A stretch of 6,427 bases of DNA from J088 sp003695505 [NCBI: Candidatus Dadabacteria bacterium] (GTDB lineage: Bacteria; J088), in assembly GCA_003695505.1 (NCBI GenBank), contig RFIY01000302.1, forward strand, positions 1-6,427, written 5' to 3'. A model generated the notes under the pieces. The model saw only the letters and a list, made by a program, of their open reading frames with translations. It was not told where the DNA came from and searched no databases. Both the position numbers and the translations under genes were made by a program. This document shows positions 1-6,353 of this stretch, one piece after another. Every line of letters begins with the position of its first letter. The first letter of the stretch is position 1.

Positions 1-391
1 GACCGATCCGATCGCAGATTTCCTGACCCGTATTCGCAACGCGACGATGGCCTACCGTCGTCACGTCGAGGTGCCGGGCAGCAAGCTGAAACGCCGTCTC
101 GCCGAAATCCTCAAGGAAGAAGGATTCATTGAAGATTTCTCGTGGACTGATGACGGCAAACAGGGCATCCTGCACCTTACGCTGAAGTATGATGACGTTG
201 GCCAACCGGTCATCGAAGGGCTGGAGCGTATCTCGAAGCCCGGGCGTCGCAAATATGTGGGTGCGGACGAATTGCCGCGTGTCCGTTCCGGGCTTGGCGT
301 TGTTATCGTCAGTACCTCTCGCGGGCTGCTGACCGGGCGCGAGGCGCGCGAACAGCATGTCGGCGGCGAAGTGCTTTGCACAGTCTGGTAA
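1..391 (+). CDS. rpsH: 30S ribosomal protein S8, 5' end cut by window edge
   Basis: Small-subunit protein S8 binds the central domain of 16S rRNA early in assembly. In enterobacteria it also represses the spc operon by binding its mRNA. The reading frame is open from base 2 and begins [14 protein letters not shown], the family N-terminus. Base 1 (g) fits the last base of an ATG, which would make the protein 130 residues, the usual length. The internal stretch [10 protein letters not shown], the segment [18 protein letters not shown] and the C-terminal GGEVLCTVW are S8 hallmarks. An ATG at 47 lies inside the conserved N-terminal helix and would truncate the protein, so it is not the start. rplF follows after 19 nt. 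The S8 regulatory site, if it exists here, would lie upstream of the window. Identification is firm; only the exact start is unseen. Confidence 0.97.
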   Translation, partial: TDPIADFLTRIRNATMAYRRHVEVPGSKLKRRLAEILKEEGFIEDFSWTDDGKQGILHLTLKYDDVGQPVIEGLERISKPGRRKYVGADELPRVRSGLGVVIVSTSRGLLTGREAREQHVGGEVLCTVW

Positions 392-410
392 TACAGAGGA
401 AGTTGGAATC

Positions 411-947
411 ATGAGCCGCATTGGCACAAGAGCAATCAACGTACCCGACGGGGTTGACATCACAGTGTCGGGCCGAGATATTACGGTCAAGGGCAAGAAG
501 GGGCAGCTTGACTGGGTACTCCCGGAGGGCATCCAGGTTGAACAGGATGGCCAGGAACTGCGTGTGACCCGCGAACGTGATCACCGTGAGGCCCGCGCTT
601 TCCATGGGCTCAGCCGGGCATTGATCGCAAATATGGTTCACGGCGTGTCCGAAGGGTTCTCACGCACGCTCAAGATCGAGGGCGTCGGTTACCGTGCTGC
701 ATTGAAGGGCAAGGCGCTCGAGCTGAGTGTCGGGTACAGTCATCCGGTTTCCTATCCGGTTCCGGAAGGCATCACGATCGACGTGCCGGACCAGACGACC
801 ATCCGCATCAGCGGAATCGACAAACAGAAGGTTGGCCAGGTTGCCGCCGAGATCCGCAAGGTACGTCCGCCCGAACCCTACAAAGGGAAGGGTATCCGTT
901 ACGAAGACGAACGAGTACGCCGCAAAGCTGGCAAGGCCGCAGCGTAA
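411..947 (+). CDS. rplF: 50S ribosomal protein L6
   Basis: Large-subunit protein L6 binds 23S rRNA near the sarcin-ricin loop and the factor-binding site. The product is 178 residues (E. coli L6 is 177). It begins MSRIGTRAINVPDGV, shows the two tandem L6 folds (roughly residues 11-82 and 90-165), and carries the signature PEPYKGKGIRYEDE at 154-167. The frame is open further upstream to an ATG at 357, but that start would overlap the end of rpsH and add 18 residues with no L6 character. The ATG at 411 is preceded by AGAGGAAG at 395-402, a good ribosome binding site at normal spacing, so I chose 411. rplR begins 15 nt after the stop. Confidence 0.97.
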   Translation: MSRIGTRAINVPDGVDITVSGRDITVKGKKGQLDWVLPEGIQVEQDGQELRVTRERDHREARAFHGLSRALIANMVHGVSEGFSRTLKIEGVGYRAALKGKALELSVGYSHPVSYPVPEGITIDVPDQTTIRISGIDKQKVGQVAAEIRKVRPPEPYKGKGIRYEDERVRRKAGKAAA

Positions 948-962
948 CGAGGCAGGTAAACT

Positions 963-1337
963 ATGAAAGTCGCAAAGGCACAAGAACGTATACGCATTCA
1001 GCGCGAAGGGCGCCGGGCGCGTGTGCGCAAGAAAATCAGAGGGACAGCCGATCGACCGCGGCTCGCTGTACATCGCAGCAACCGGTATATCTCGGTGCAG
1101 TTGATCGACGACAGCGCCTCGCGTACCATTGTTGCCGCCAGCACGCGTGACAAGGAGCTCTCGTTCGAGGGTTCCGGTACGACGCTCGCCGCTGCGGCGG
1201 CACTGGGACAGCGGATCGCGGCCCTGGCAAAGGAACACGGCATTGAGAAGGTCGTGTTCGACAAGGGCTGGTATCGATATCACGGCCGTGTTCGTGCGTT
1301 GGCAGAGGCTGCGCGCGAAGCCGGACTGGTGTTTTAG
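963..1337 (+). CDS. rplR: 50S ribosomal protein L18
   Basis: L18 binds 5S rRNA and helps attach it to 23S rRNA in the central protuberance. The product is 124 residues, slightly longer than the 117 of E. coli. It has a very basic N-terminus (residues 8-28, rich in Arg and Lys), then [20 protein letters not shown] at 31-50, and ends in the conserved block [17 protein letters not shown] at 106-122. The residues [11 protein letters not shown] carry Trp where Gly or another small residue is commoner, which is unremarkable for this family. The start ATG follows a GAGG-containing site around 949-956. It sits between rplF and rpsE in the standard spc order, with 23 nt to the GTG start of rpsE. Confidence 0.96.
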   Translation: MKVAKAQERIRIQREGRRARVRKKIRGTADRPRLAVHRSNRYISVQLIDDSASRTIVAASTRDKELSFEGSGTTLAAAAALGQRIAALAKEHGIEKVVFDKGWYRYHGRVRALAEAAREAGLVF

Positions 1338-1360
1338 GTTCAGGGACAAAGGTAACTCAA

Positions 1361-1915
1361 GTGCAGTTTTCAGATACCGTTTTTCCGAAGAAGATCAACA
1401 AGTTCGTACGTCCCGATCCCGATATCGAGCTGACGGAGCAGGTGGTCAACATTGCCCGTGTGGCCAAGGTGATTACGGGCGGGCGCCGCTTTGCGTTCAA
1501 CGCAATTGTTGTGGTCGGCGACCATAATGGGCATGTGGGCTATGCGCTTGGCAAGGCGCCTGAAGTGCCGGATGCGATTCGCAAAGCGATCGAGAAAGCA
1601 CGCAACCGTATGGTCGAAGTCCCGCGCGTCGGTACGACTATTCCGCACGAGATCATTGGATCGTTCGGTGCGGCGCGCGTACTGCTGAAACCTGCCAGCC
1701 CTGGTACCGGCGTGATCGCCGGCGGCGCCATTCGCGCGGTTCTTGAGCTGGCCGGCATCAAGGACATCCTGACGAAATCGTTGCGGTCGAACAACCCGCA
1801 CAACACCGTCAAGGCCGTCTTTGACGCGATCGACCGATTCCGCACGCCGGATGTCGTCGCCGCGCGGCGTGGCGTTTCGCCGGATCGATTCGACTATGTG
1901 ATGAAGGAAGCGTAA
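1361..1915 (+). CDS. rpsE: 30S ribosomal protein S5, GTG start
   Basis: S5 lies on the solvent side of the 30S subunit near the mRNA entry and decoding region, and affects translational fidelity. The product is 184 residues. The N-terminal double-stranded-RNA-binding-like domain spans about residues 24-88 and includes [20 protein letters not shown] at 40-59. The C-terminal domain (about 100-172) includes [20 protein letters not shown] and the [13 protein letters not shown] block. The start is GTG at 1361, seven bases after AAAGGT (1348-1353). No in-frame ATG occurs until residue 84, well inside the fold, so GTG is effectively forced. The N-terminal 20 residues are not conserved in the family, so a slightly different start cannot be fully excluded. 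rpmD begins one base after the stop. Confidence 0.96.
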   Translation: MQFSDTVFPKKINKFVRPDPDIELTEQVVNIARVAKVITGGRRFAFNAIVVVGDHNGHVGYALGKAPEVPDAIRKAIEKARNRMVEVPRVGTTIPHEIIGSFGAARVLLKPASPGTGVIAGGAIRAVLELAGIKDILTKSLRSNNPHNTVKAVFDAIDRFRTPDVVAARRGVSPDRFDYVMKEA

Positions 1916-1916
1916 C

Positions 1917-2105
1917 GTGGCCGAAAAGACCATCCGAATTCAACTGGTTCGTGGACTGGCCGGAAAGCGTCGCGAACAAATCCAGGCCGTTCATGCACTC
2001 GGGCTCAAGCGCCCGCGACAGATCGTAGAACGCCCGGACACACCGGCGATTCGCGGCCAGGTCAAGAAAGTGTCCCATCTCGTAGCAGTTCTCGAGGAGT
2101 CCTGA
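1917..2105 (+). CDS. rpmD: 50S ribosomal protein L30, GTG start
   Basis: L30 is a small protein of the large subunit that contacts 23S rRNA. The product is 62 residues, normal for the short bacterial form. It reads MAEKTIRIQLVRGLAG, followed by LGLKRPRQIVERPDTPAIRG and KKVSHLVAVLEE, matching the usual L30 pattern of a beta strand, the GL.R motif and a C-terminal V.HLV strand. The start codon is GTG, one base after the rpsE stop. Its ribosome binding site (AAGGA, 1905-1908) is inside the last codons of rpsE. This tight arrangement suggests translational coupling with rpsE. rplO follows after 3 nt, and its own binding site GAGGAG lies inside rpmD at 2094-2099. Confidence 0.95.
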   Translation: MAEKTIRIQLVRGLAGKRREQIQAVHALGLKRPRQIVERPDTPAIRGQVKKVSHLVAVLEES

Positions 2106-2108
2106 TCG

Positions 2109-2555
2109 ATGTTTAACCTGAGCAATATCGGTCCCCGCCCCGGAGCCCGCAAGACGCGTAAGCGCGTTGGCCGTGGCGCCGCATCTGGCTGGGGAAAGAC
2201 TGCCGGTAAGGGCACCAAGGGGCAGAAGTCGCGCTCCGGTGGATCGATCCGGCCCGGATTCGAGGGCGGTCAGATGCCGTTGTATCGGCGCCTGCCCAAG
2301 CGCGGGTTCAAGAATCCGTTCCGGAAACACTATGCGATTGTGAATCTGGACGCACTCAGTGATGCTGCCGATGGAACCGTGATCGATCGTGAGTGGCTGC
2401 AGAGCCATGGCCTCGTACCGAAGAAGATCGAGGACGGCGTCAAGCTTCTCGGACAGGGTGAGGTGTCGGTCTCGCTGACCGTGCGTGTCGAGAAGATCAG
2501 TGAATCCGCCCGCCGTAAGGTCGAAGCGGCCGGCGGCACCGTCGAACTCGTCTGA
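2109..2555 (+). CDS. rplO: 50S ribosomal protein L15
   Basis: L15 is a late-assembly protein of the large subunit, with a long basic N-terminal extension that threads into 23S rRNA. The product is 148 residues (144 in E. coli). The N-terminal half is Gly, Lys and Arg rich: LSNIGPRPGARKTRKRVGRG at 4-23, then TAGKGTKGQKSRSGG and FEGGQMPLYRRLPKRGF. The globular C-terminal part contains VKLLGQGEVSVSLTVRVEKISESARRKVEAAGG in family position. The ATG at 2109 follows GAGGAG (2094-2099) with somewhat long spacing. secY begins 17 nt after the stop, the conserved rplO-secY junction of spc operons. Confidence 0.97.
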   Translation: MFNLSNIGPRPGARKTRKRVGRGAASGWGKTAGKGTKGQKSRSGGSIRPGFEGGQMPLYRRLPKRGFKNPFRKHYAIVNLDALSDAADGTVIDREWLQSHGLVPKKIEDGVKLLGQGEVSVSLTVRVEKISESARRKVEAAGGTVELV

Positions 2556-2572
2556 CCGGGTCCGGCGGCAGC

Positions 2573-3880
2573 ATGCGCCCGAGTACCGCGCCACAAACTT
2601 CTCCCGAGCTGCGTAATCGCATCCTGTTTACTCTCGGGATGCTTGCGGTATATCGTCTCGGTTGTTTTATCCCGACACCTGGCGTCAATGCCGATGCGCT
2701 GGCGGACTTCTTCAACAGGACGTCCGGCACATTGTTCGGCATGTTCAATCTGTTCAGTGGCGGCGCACTCAAGCGGTTCAGTATTTTCGCACTCGGGATC
2801 ATGCCCTACATCAGTGCGTCCATTATTCTGCAGTTGTTGACCTATGCCGTCCCATATCTTGAGGAACTCAAGAAGGAAGGGCAGATTGGGCAGAAAAAGA
2901 TCACGCAGTATACCCGTTACCTGACGGTTGGACTCAGCTTGATCCAGAGTTTCGCGATTGCGACCGCGCTGGAAAGCACTCAGGGACCTGGCGGCGCACT
3001 GGTGGTCGCCCAGCCGGGTATCGGTTTCCGTCTGATGACGGCGCTGACCCTGACGACCGGGACGTCCTTTTTGATGTGGGTTGGCGAGCAGATGACCGAG
3101 CGTGGCATCGGAAACGGCATCAGCCTGATTATCTATGCGGGCATCGTTGCGGTACTGCCGGGGACGATCAGTAACACGGTCGAATTCATTCGGACCGGTG
3201 AACTGCAACTGTTCACGCTGATTCTGCTGCTGGCCTTCATGCTGGCCGTGACCGCTGCCATTGTCTATATGGAGACCTCGTTTCGCAAGATCCCGATCCA
3301 GTATGCGAAGCGTGTGAGCGGCCGGAAGGTCTACGGCGGGCAGAGTACGCACCTGCCGATCAAGATCAACACGGCGGGCGTGATCCCGCCGATTTTCGCC
3401 AGTTCGCTGCTGATGTTCCCATTGACGATCACAAATTTTATGGACACGGAGCTGTCCGGGGTCGTGCAGCAGTGGTTTTCGCCGGGCGCAGCAGTCTATA
3501 ACGTCGTGTATTTCCTGCTGATTCTTGGGTTCGCGTACTTCTATACTGCGGTCACGTTCAATCCGGTTGATGTCGCAGACAACCTCAAGCGATGGGGCGG
3601 ATATGTACCCGGCATTCGACCCGGCCGTCCGACTGCTGATTATATCGAGCGGATCCTGAACCGCCTGACGCTGATCGGTGGTCTGTATGTGGCGATTGTC
3701 TGCGTGCTGCCCGCGATTCTGGTAGCCGAGTTTAACGTGCCCTTCTATTTCGGTGGTACTGGTCTGCTGATTGTCGTGGGTGTGGCCATGGATACCATGC
3801 AGCAGGTCGAGACCCATCTGATCAGCCAGCGCTATGAAGGTCTGACGACAGGCGGCCGCATACGCGGCCGGCGGCGCTGA
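2573..3880 (+). CDS. secY: Protein translocase channel subunit SecY
   Basis: SecY is the ten-helix pore of the SecYEG translocon in the inner membrane. It moves unfolded proteins outward with SecA, or inserts membrane proteins with the ribosome. The product is 435 residues (443 in E. coli). Helix 1 is about 15-33, followed by the periplasmic plug region with FNLFSGGALKRFSIFALGIM (58-77) leading into helix 2. GIGNGISLIIYAGIV (178-192) marks helix 5, PIQYAKR (241-247) begins the cytoplasmic loop, and LPIKINTAGVIPPIFASSLL (261-280) is helix 7. RWGGYVPGIRPG (340-351) is the other ribosome- and SecA-facing loop. GGTGLLIVVGVAMDTMQQVE (394-413) is helix 10. The tail is basic (GRIRGRRR). Upstream there is only a GC-rich 17-nt gap with no AGGAG-like site, so translation may depend on coupling to rplO. 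The N-terminal sequence resembles deltaproteobacterial SecY. Confidence 0.97.
   Translation: MRPSTAPQTSPELRNRILFTLGMLAVYRLGCFIPTPGVNADALADFFNRTSGTLFGMFNLFSGGALKRFSIFALGIMPYISASIILQLLTYAVPYLEELKKEGQIGQKKITQYTRYLTVGLSLIQSFAIATALESTQGPGGALVVAQPGIGFRLMTALTLTTGTSFLMWVGEQMTERGIGNGISLIIYAGIVAVLPGTISNTVEFIRTGELQLFTLILLLAFMLAVTAAIVYMETSFRKIPIQYAKRVSGRKVYGGQSTHLPIKINTAGVIPPIFASSLLMFPLTITNFMDTELSGVVQQWFSPGAAVYNVVYFLLILGFAYFYTAVTFNPVDVADNLKRWGGYVPGIRPGRPTADYIERILNRLTLIGGLYVAIVCVLPAILVAEFNVPFYFGGTGLLIVVGVAMDTMQQVETHLISQRYEGLTTGGRIRGRRR
3853..3870 (+). other. GC-only inverted repeat at the 3' end of secY
   Basis: CGGCCGC (3853-3859) and GCGGCCG (3864-3870) form a perfect 7-bp, all-GC hairpin with an ATAC loop. 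It ends 8 nt before the secY stop codon's first base's last neighbour region and just upstream of the adk ribosome binding site (GAGGAG, 3879-3884). No T tract follows, so it is not an intrinsic terminator. It encodes the Gly/Arg-rich SecY tail, so codon content alone may explain it. It could also act as an mRNA stability or translation-modulating hairpin between secY and adk; that is inference. Confidence 0.35.
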
Positions 3881-3893
3881 GGAGTCAGCGATC

Positions 3894-4565
3894 ATGAGTG
3901 CACAGAAGACGATTATCGTGCTGATGGGCGCTCCCGGTGCCGGCAAGGGCACCCAGGGAAAACGCCTGGCCGCGGATCTCGGTATCCCTACGATTTCGAT
4001 GGGCGATATTCTTCGCGCCAAAAAGGAAGAAGACAGCGATCTGGGACGGGAGCTCCGCGCGATCATGGCGGAAGGGCGGTATGTCCCGGATGACATCGTC
4101 ATTCAGATGATTCGCGAGCGGATCAGTCAGCCGGACTGCAGCAAGGGCTTCATTCTTGATGGATTTCCGCGAACGACGGCCCAGGCGGAGGCGTTGGATC
4201 GCATGCTGGAAGAACTGGGCCTGCAACTCACCGCCGTTCTCATGCTCGATGTTGATGAGGACGAAGTGGTTGAGCGTCTCAGTGGGCGGCGGATCGCGCC
4301 CAGCAGCGGGCGGGAATATCACATCCGCTTTAAGCCACCGAAAACCCCCGGCGTCGACGATGAGACCGGCGAACCGTTGATTCAACGCGAGGATGATCGC
4401 GAAGACACGATCCGCAAGCGACTTGAGGTCTATCGCCAGCAGACGACGCCAGTCGTTGACTATTACCGCGCGCGGGGTGTGCTCGAAGAAATTGATGGTT
4501 CAGGCGATTTTGATGAAATTTACGGCCGAATACAGGAGGCGCTGGCTCGAGCACAGCAGCACTGA
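3894..4565 (+). CDS. adk: Adenylate kinase, long-LID form
   Basis: Adenylate kinase interconverts ATP plus AMP with two ADP in the cytoplasm. The product is 223 residues (214 in E. coli). The P-loop is GAPGAGKGT at 12-20. The AMP-binding domain follows, with ISMGDILR at 34-41. DGFPRT (89-94) supplies the conserved Arg93, and GRR (131-133) opens the LID domain (about 131-168). DDRED.IRKRL provides the later phosphate-binding arginines. The LID is the long form without zinc cysteines. Aligned by eye without gaps to the E. coli LID, His126 corresponds to Ala135, while Ser129, Asp146 and Thr149 are kept as Ser138, Asp155 and Thr158. E. coli Thr31 corresponds to Met36. All catalytic Lys and Arg residues I could trace remain, so it is probably active. 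The start follows GAGGAG (3879-3884). It is adjacent to secY, as in many phyla, but not in E. coli. Confidence 0.96.
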   Translation: MSAQKTIIVLMGAPGAGKGTQGKRLAADLGIPTISMGDILRAKKEEDSDLGRELRAIMAEGRYVPDDIVIQMIRERISQPDCSKGFILDGFPRTTAQAEALDRMLEELGLQLTAVLMLDVDEDEVVERLSGRRIAPSSGREYHIRFKPPKTPGVDDETGEPLIQREDDREDTIRKRLEVYRQQTTPVVDYYRARGVLEEIDGSGDFDEIYGRIQEALARAQQH

Positions 4566-4615
4566 AGGCCAAAGCTGACGACTGGCTTGGACTGGCGGAA
4601 TACGGCGTGTTCGTC

Positions 4616-4621
4616 TATGAT
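4616..4621 (+). promoter_or_regulatory. Possible -10 element (TATGAT) upstream of rpmJ
   Basis: TATGAT matches five of six bases of the sigma-70 -10 consensus and lies about 120 nt before rpmJ, inside the adk-rpmJ gap. The best upstream -35-like hexamer, TTGGAC at 4587-4592, is 23 nt away, which is too far. The hexamers at 17-18 nt spacing match poorly. A promoter here would let the alpha-operon genes be transcribed separately from the spc genes, as in E. coli, but the sequence support is weak. Confidence 0.2.
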
Positions 4622-4699
4622 GTAAGGCTACACCCCCGGCGTTCCGACGCACGGATCCGCTGAACAAGCTGGAAATAGAATCAGGACTTCGCCCAGGTA

Positions 4700-4717
4700 C
4701 GATTCGCCGGGCGATCG
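4700..4717 (+). other. Small hairpin upstream of the rpmJ ribosome binding site
   Basis: CGAT (4700-4703) and CGC (4705-4707) pair with GCG (4711-4713) and ATCG (4714-4717), giving seven base pairs with one bulged T and a three-base loop. The rpmJ ribosome binding site AGGAG (4723-4727) begins five bases later. Its position would suit a leader element, but a stem this short is easily found by chance. Confidence 0.25.
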
Positions 4718-4738
4718 AACTCAGGAGATGGTACGACG

Positions 4739-4852
4739 ATGAAAGTTCGTCCCTCTGTTAAAAAGATGTGCGATAAGTGCCGGGTCATCCGGCGCAAGGG
4801 TAAAGTGCGTGTGATTTGCGAGAATCCTCGCCACAAACAGGTACAGGGGTAA
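4739..4852 (+). CDS. rpmJ: 50S ribosomal protein L36, zinc-binding form
   Basis: L36 is the smallest protein of the large subunit and stabilises 23S rRNA near the peptidyl-transferase side. The product is 37 residues, a typical length, and reads [20 protein letters not shown], then [17 protein letters not shown]. Cys11, Cys14, Cys27 and His32 form the zinc-ribbon set, so this is the C+ form. The ATG is preceded by AGGAG (4723-4727) with 11 nt spacing, somewhat long. An ATG at 4728 opens a four-codon frame that ends across the rpmJ start, but it directly abuts the binding site and is unlikely to be used. The last codons contain AGGGG (4845-4849), which serves rpsM, 3 nt downstream. Confidence 0.97.
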   Translation: MKVRPSVKKMCDKCRVIRRKGKVRVICENPRHKQVQG

Positions 4853-4855
4853 GTC

Positions 4856-5230
4856 ATGGCTCGTGTTGCCGGCGTCGACCTTCCGAACCGCAAACGCATC
4901 GAAATCGCCCTGACGGCGATTTATGGTATTGGCCGGGTGCGTGCGCAGGAAATCCTGGACAAAGCAGGCATTGATGGCTCCGTGCGGACCCATGAGCTGT
5001 CGCCTGACGAGATTGCCAGGCTGAACTCCGTGATCGATGGTTACAAGGTCGAGGGAGATCTTCGCAAAGAGGTCTCTCTTAATATCAAGCGGTTGATGGA
5101 TATTGGGTGTTACCGTGGACTTCGACACCGTGCGGGTCTCCCGGTTCGCGGCCAGCGTACACACGCGAATGCACGCACGCGTAAAGGGCCGCGCAAGACG
5201 GTGGCTGGCAAGAAGAAAGCCCCAAGGTAA
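4856..5230 (+). CDS. rpsM: 30S ribosomal protein S13
   Basis: S13 sits in the head of the 30S subunit, contacting 16S rRNA, the P-site tRNA and the inter-subunit bridges. The product is 124 residues (118 in E. coli). It begins [20 protein letters not shown], has the helix-hairpin-helix-like [14 protein letters not shown] (21-34), and carries the rRNA-binding signature [18 protein letters not shown] (85-102) continuing to [12 protein letters not shown]. The tail KKKAPR is basic and would reach towards the P site. Its binding site AGGGG (4845-4849) is inside rpmJ, only 3 nt separate the genes, and coupling with rpmJ is likely. rpsK follows after 28 nt. Confidence 0.97.
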   Translation: MARVAGVDLPNRKRIEIALTAIYGIGRVRAQEILDKAGIDGSVRTHELSPDEIARLNSVIDGYKVEGDLRKEVSLNIKRLMDIGCYRGLRHRAGLPVRGQRTHANARTRKGPRKTVAGKKKAPR

Positions 5231-5258
5231 TTGACAGGACAGGTGCAGAGGCAGACAG

Positions 5259-5654
5259 ATGGCAGTACGTAAAGGAAAGAGTGGCGGCAAGAAAAAGACC
5301 CGCAAGGTCGTGCCCCACGCGGTTGCACACATTCACGCAACCTTCAATAACACCATTATTACCCTCAGCGATCCAGACGGGGGCGCTGTGTTCTGGTCGT
5401 CTCCCGGACGCGTTGGCTTTAAAGGCACGCGAAAGAGTACGCCATTTGCCGCCCAGGTGGCTGCCGAGGAAGTCGCGCGCCAGGCTCGGGATCTTGGGGT
5501 GGAATCAATCGAAGTGAATCTGAAGGGCGCGGGCATGGGCCGCGAGATGGCCCTCCGGGCATTGAGTGCAGCAGGACTCAAGGTGACCCGGATCCGCGAT
5601 GTGACACCGGTGCCGCACAATGGTTGTCGGCCACCGAAACGTCGCCGCGTTTAA
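5259..5654 (+). CDS. rpsK: 30S ribosomal protein S11
   Basis: S11 is on the platform of the 30S subunit, near the E site and the 3' end of 16S rRNA. The product is 131 residues, close to the usual 129. It has a Lys-rich N-terminus (residues 4-16), then [20 protein letters not shown] (23-42), [18 protein letters not shown] (53-70), [15 protein letters not shown] (88-102) and the near-invariant tail [12 protein letters not shown] (120-131). Asn121-Gly122 matches the Asn-Gly pair that is converted to isoaspartate in E. coli S11, so the site for that modification is present. The ATG follows AGAGG (5247-5251). rpsD begins 33 nt after the stop. Confidence 0.97.
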   Translation: MAVRKGKSGGKKKTRKVVPHAVAHIHATFNNTIITLSDPDGGAVFWSSPGRVGFKGTRKSTPFAAQVAAEEVARQARDLGVESIEVNLKGAGMGREMALRALSAAGLKVTRIRDVTPVPHNGCRPPKRRRV

Positions 5655-5687
5655 TCAATCTGCTAGCGAAGAAGAGAGCAATCAACG

Positions 5688-6317
5688 ATGGCACGTTATA
5701 CGGGTCCTGTTTGTCGGCTGTGCCGGCGTGAGGGAACGAAGCTGTATCTGAAGGGTGAGCGTTGCTACACCGCGAAATGCAGTTTCGATCGGCGAGGTTA
5801 TGCGCCGGGCGTCCATGGACGCGCGCGTCAACGCTTCAGTGAGTATCGCCTTCAGTTGCGCGAGAAGCAGAAGGTCAAACGGATTTATGGTCTGCTGGAG
5901 CGGCCGTTCCGCAATAACTTCAAGCATGCGGACCGGATGCGTGGGGTCACGGGCGAAAATCTGTTGCAGTTGCTCGAACGCCGGCTTGACAACGTTGTGT
6001 ACCGGACGGGTTGGGCGCGAAGCCGGCGTGAGGCACGTCAGCTTGTTCGGCACGGGCACGTCGTTGTCAACGGTCGTCGTACGAACATACCGAGTTTTTC
6101 GGTGCGTGTCGGCGACGTGATCGAGCTGCGTGAAAAGAGCCGCAAGCTCGCTAGCGTACAGGAGGCCACGGAGTTCCAGGAGTCTCTGGGACTGACGGCC
6201 CCCTGGCTCGATATTGACAATAAGCAGCGACGCGCCGAGGTGCGCCGACTGCCCGAACGCGAAGACATCACGATGCCGATCGATGAGTATCTGATCGTCG
6301 AGCTGTATTCGAAGTAA
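5688..6317 (+). CDS. rpsD: 30S ribosomal protein S4, zinc-binding form
   Basis: S4 nucleates 30S assembly by binding the five-way junction of 16S rRNA. In E. coli it also represses the alpha operon by binding a pseudoknot in the mRNA. The product is 209 residues. The N-terminal segment has Cys9, Cys12, Cys26 and Cys31 (VCRLCRREG and ERCYTAKC), the four-cysteine zinc set known from Thermus S4 and absent from E. coli S4. The S4 RNA-binding domain spans about 98-158 ([20 protein letters not shown], then [12 protein letters not shown]). The C-terminal [12 protein letters not shown] is typical. The upstream site (GAAGAAGAGAG) is purine-rich but not a strong AGGAGG. Placement between rpsK and rpoA is the proteobacterial and clostridial order. 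Confidence 0.97.
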   Translation: MARYTGPVCRLCRREGTKLYLKGERCYTAKCSFDRRGYAPGVHGRARQRFSEYRLQLREKQKVKRIYGLLERPFRNNFKHADRMRGVTGENLLQLLERRLDNVVYRTGWARSRREARQLVRHGHVVVNGRRTNIPSFSVRVGDVIELREKSRKLASVQEATEFQESLGLTAPWLDIDNKQRRAEVRRLPEREDITMPIDEYLIVELYSK

Positions 6318-6329
6318 CAAGTCCGGATT

Positions 6330-6353
6330 CAGGTTCTGGTGTGAACATACCTG
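6330..6353 (+). other. Small hairpin in the rpsD-rpoA spacer
   Basis: Within the 63-nt spacer, GTTC (6333-6336) pairs with GAAC (6343-6346) around a six-base loop. CAG (6330-6332) pairs with CTG (6351-6353), leaving ATAC as a one-sided bulge. Further on, CCCC (6366-6369) is complementary to GGGG (6372-6375) in the rpoA ribosome binding site, although their two-base separation prevents them pairing with each other as a simple hairpin. No T tract follows, so this is not a terminator. A role in setting rpoA translation relative to rpsD is possible but unproven. Confidence 0.25.

Larger units (their letters stand above)
4566..4738. other. 173-nt gap between adk and rpmJ, no convincing gene
   Basis: This is the only long spacer in the window and occupies the place where map and infA often lie in other bacteria. 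I translated its + strand frames. None gives a recognisable protein, and none has a credible start codon with a ribosome binding site. Visible structure is limited. CCAAAGC (4569-4575) can pair with GCTTGG (4585-4590) around a bulged A. GCGT-TCCG-ACGC (4639-4650) is a 4-bp stem with a UNCG-type loop. A stem at 4700-4717 precedes the rpmJ binding site. None is followed by a T tract, so no intrinsic terminator is evident. It could be the promoter or leader region of the rpmJ-rpoA block. Confidence 0.6.

Noticed and set aside
357-410. Upstream in-frame ATG extending rplF by 18 residues
   Set aside because: It overlaps the rpsH end, and the added residues are unlike L6. The ATG at 411 has a good ribosome binding site and the conserved N-terminus.
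660-2594. Minus-strand open frames of 187-261 codons over rplF-rplR, rpsE and rpmD-rplO
   Set aside because: Those over rplF-rplR and rpmD-rplO are again codon-register complements of conserved ribosomal genes. None has a recognisable product, and all compete with unmistakable + strand proteins.
2330-4102. A 590-codon open frame on the minus strand across secY and parts of rplO and adk
   Set aside because: Its codons are in exact register with secY codons, so a stop would need TTA, CTA or TCA in secY, which this GC-rich gene avoids. The predicted protein is a Gln/Asn/His/Arg-rich mirror of a membrane protein with no family resemblance.
4534-4539. Perfect AGGAGG inside the 3' end of adk
   Set aside because: No ATG, GTG or TTG lies at usable distance downstream. 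It is explained by adk codons and has no gene to serve.
4728-4742. Four-codon frame ATG GTA CGA CGA TGA overlapping the rpmJ start as ATGA
   Set aside because: The ATG directly abuts the AGGAG site, leaving no spacing for initiation, and so short a frame is expected by chance.
4621-4761. An open + strand frame across the adk-rpmJ gap, with a helix-like stretch [18 protein letters not shown]
   Set aside because: It has no ATG, GTG or TTG start, overlaps the rpmJ start out of frame, and resembles no family I know, including map and infA. I cannot exclude a decayed gene, but nothing supports one.
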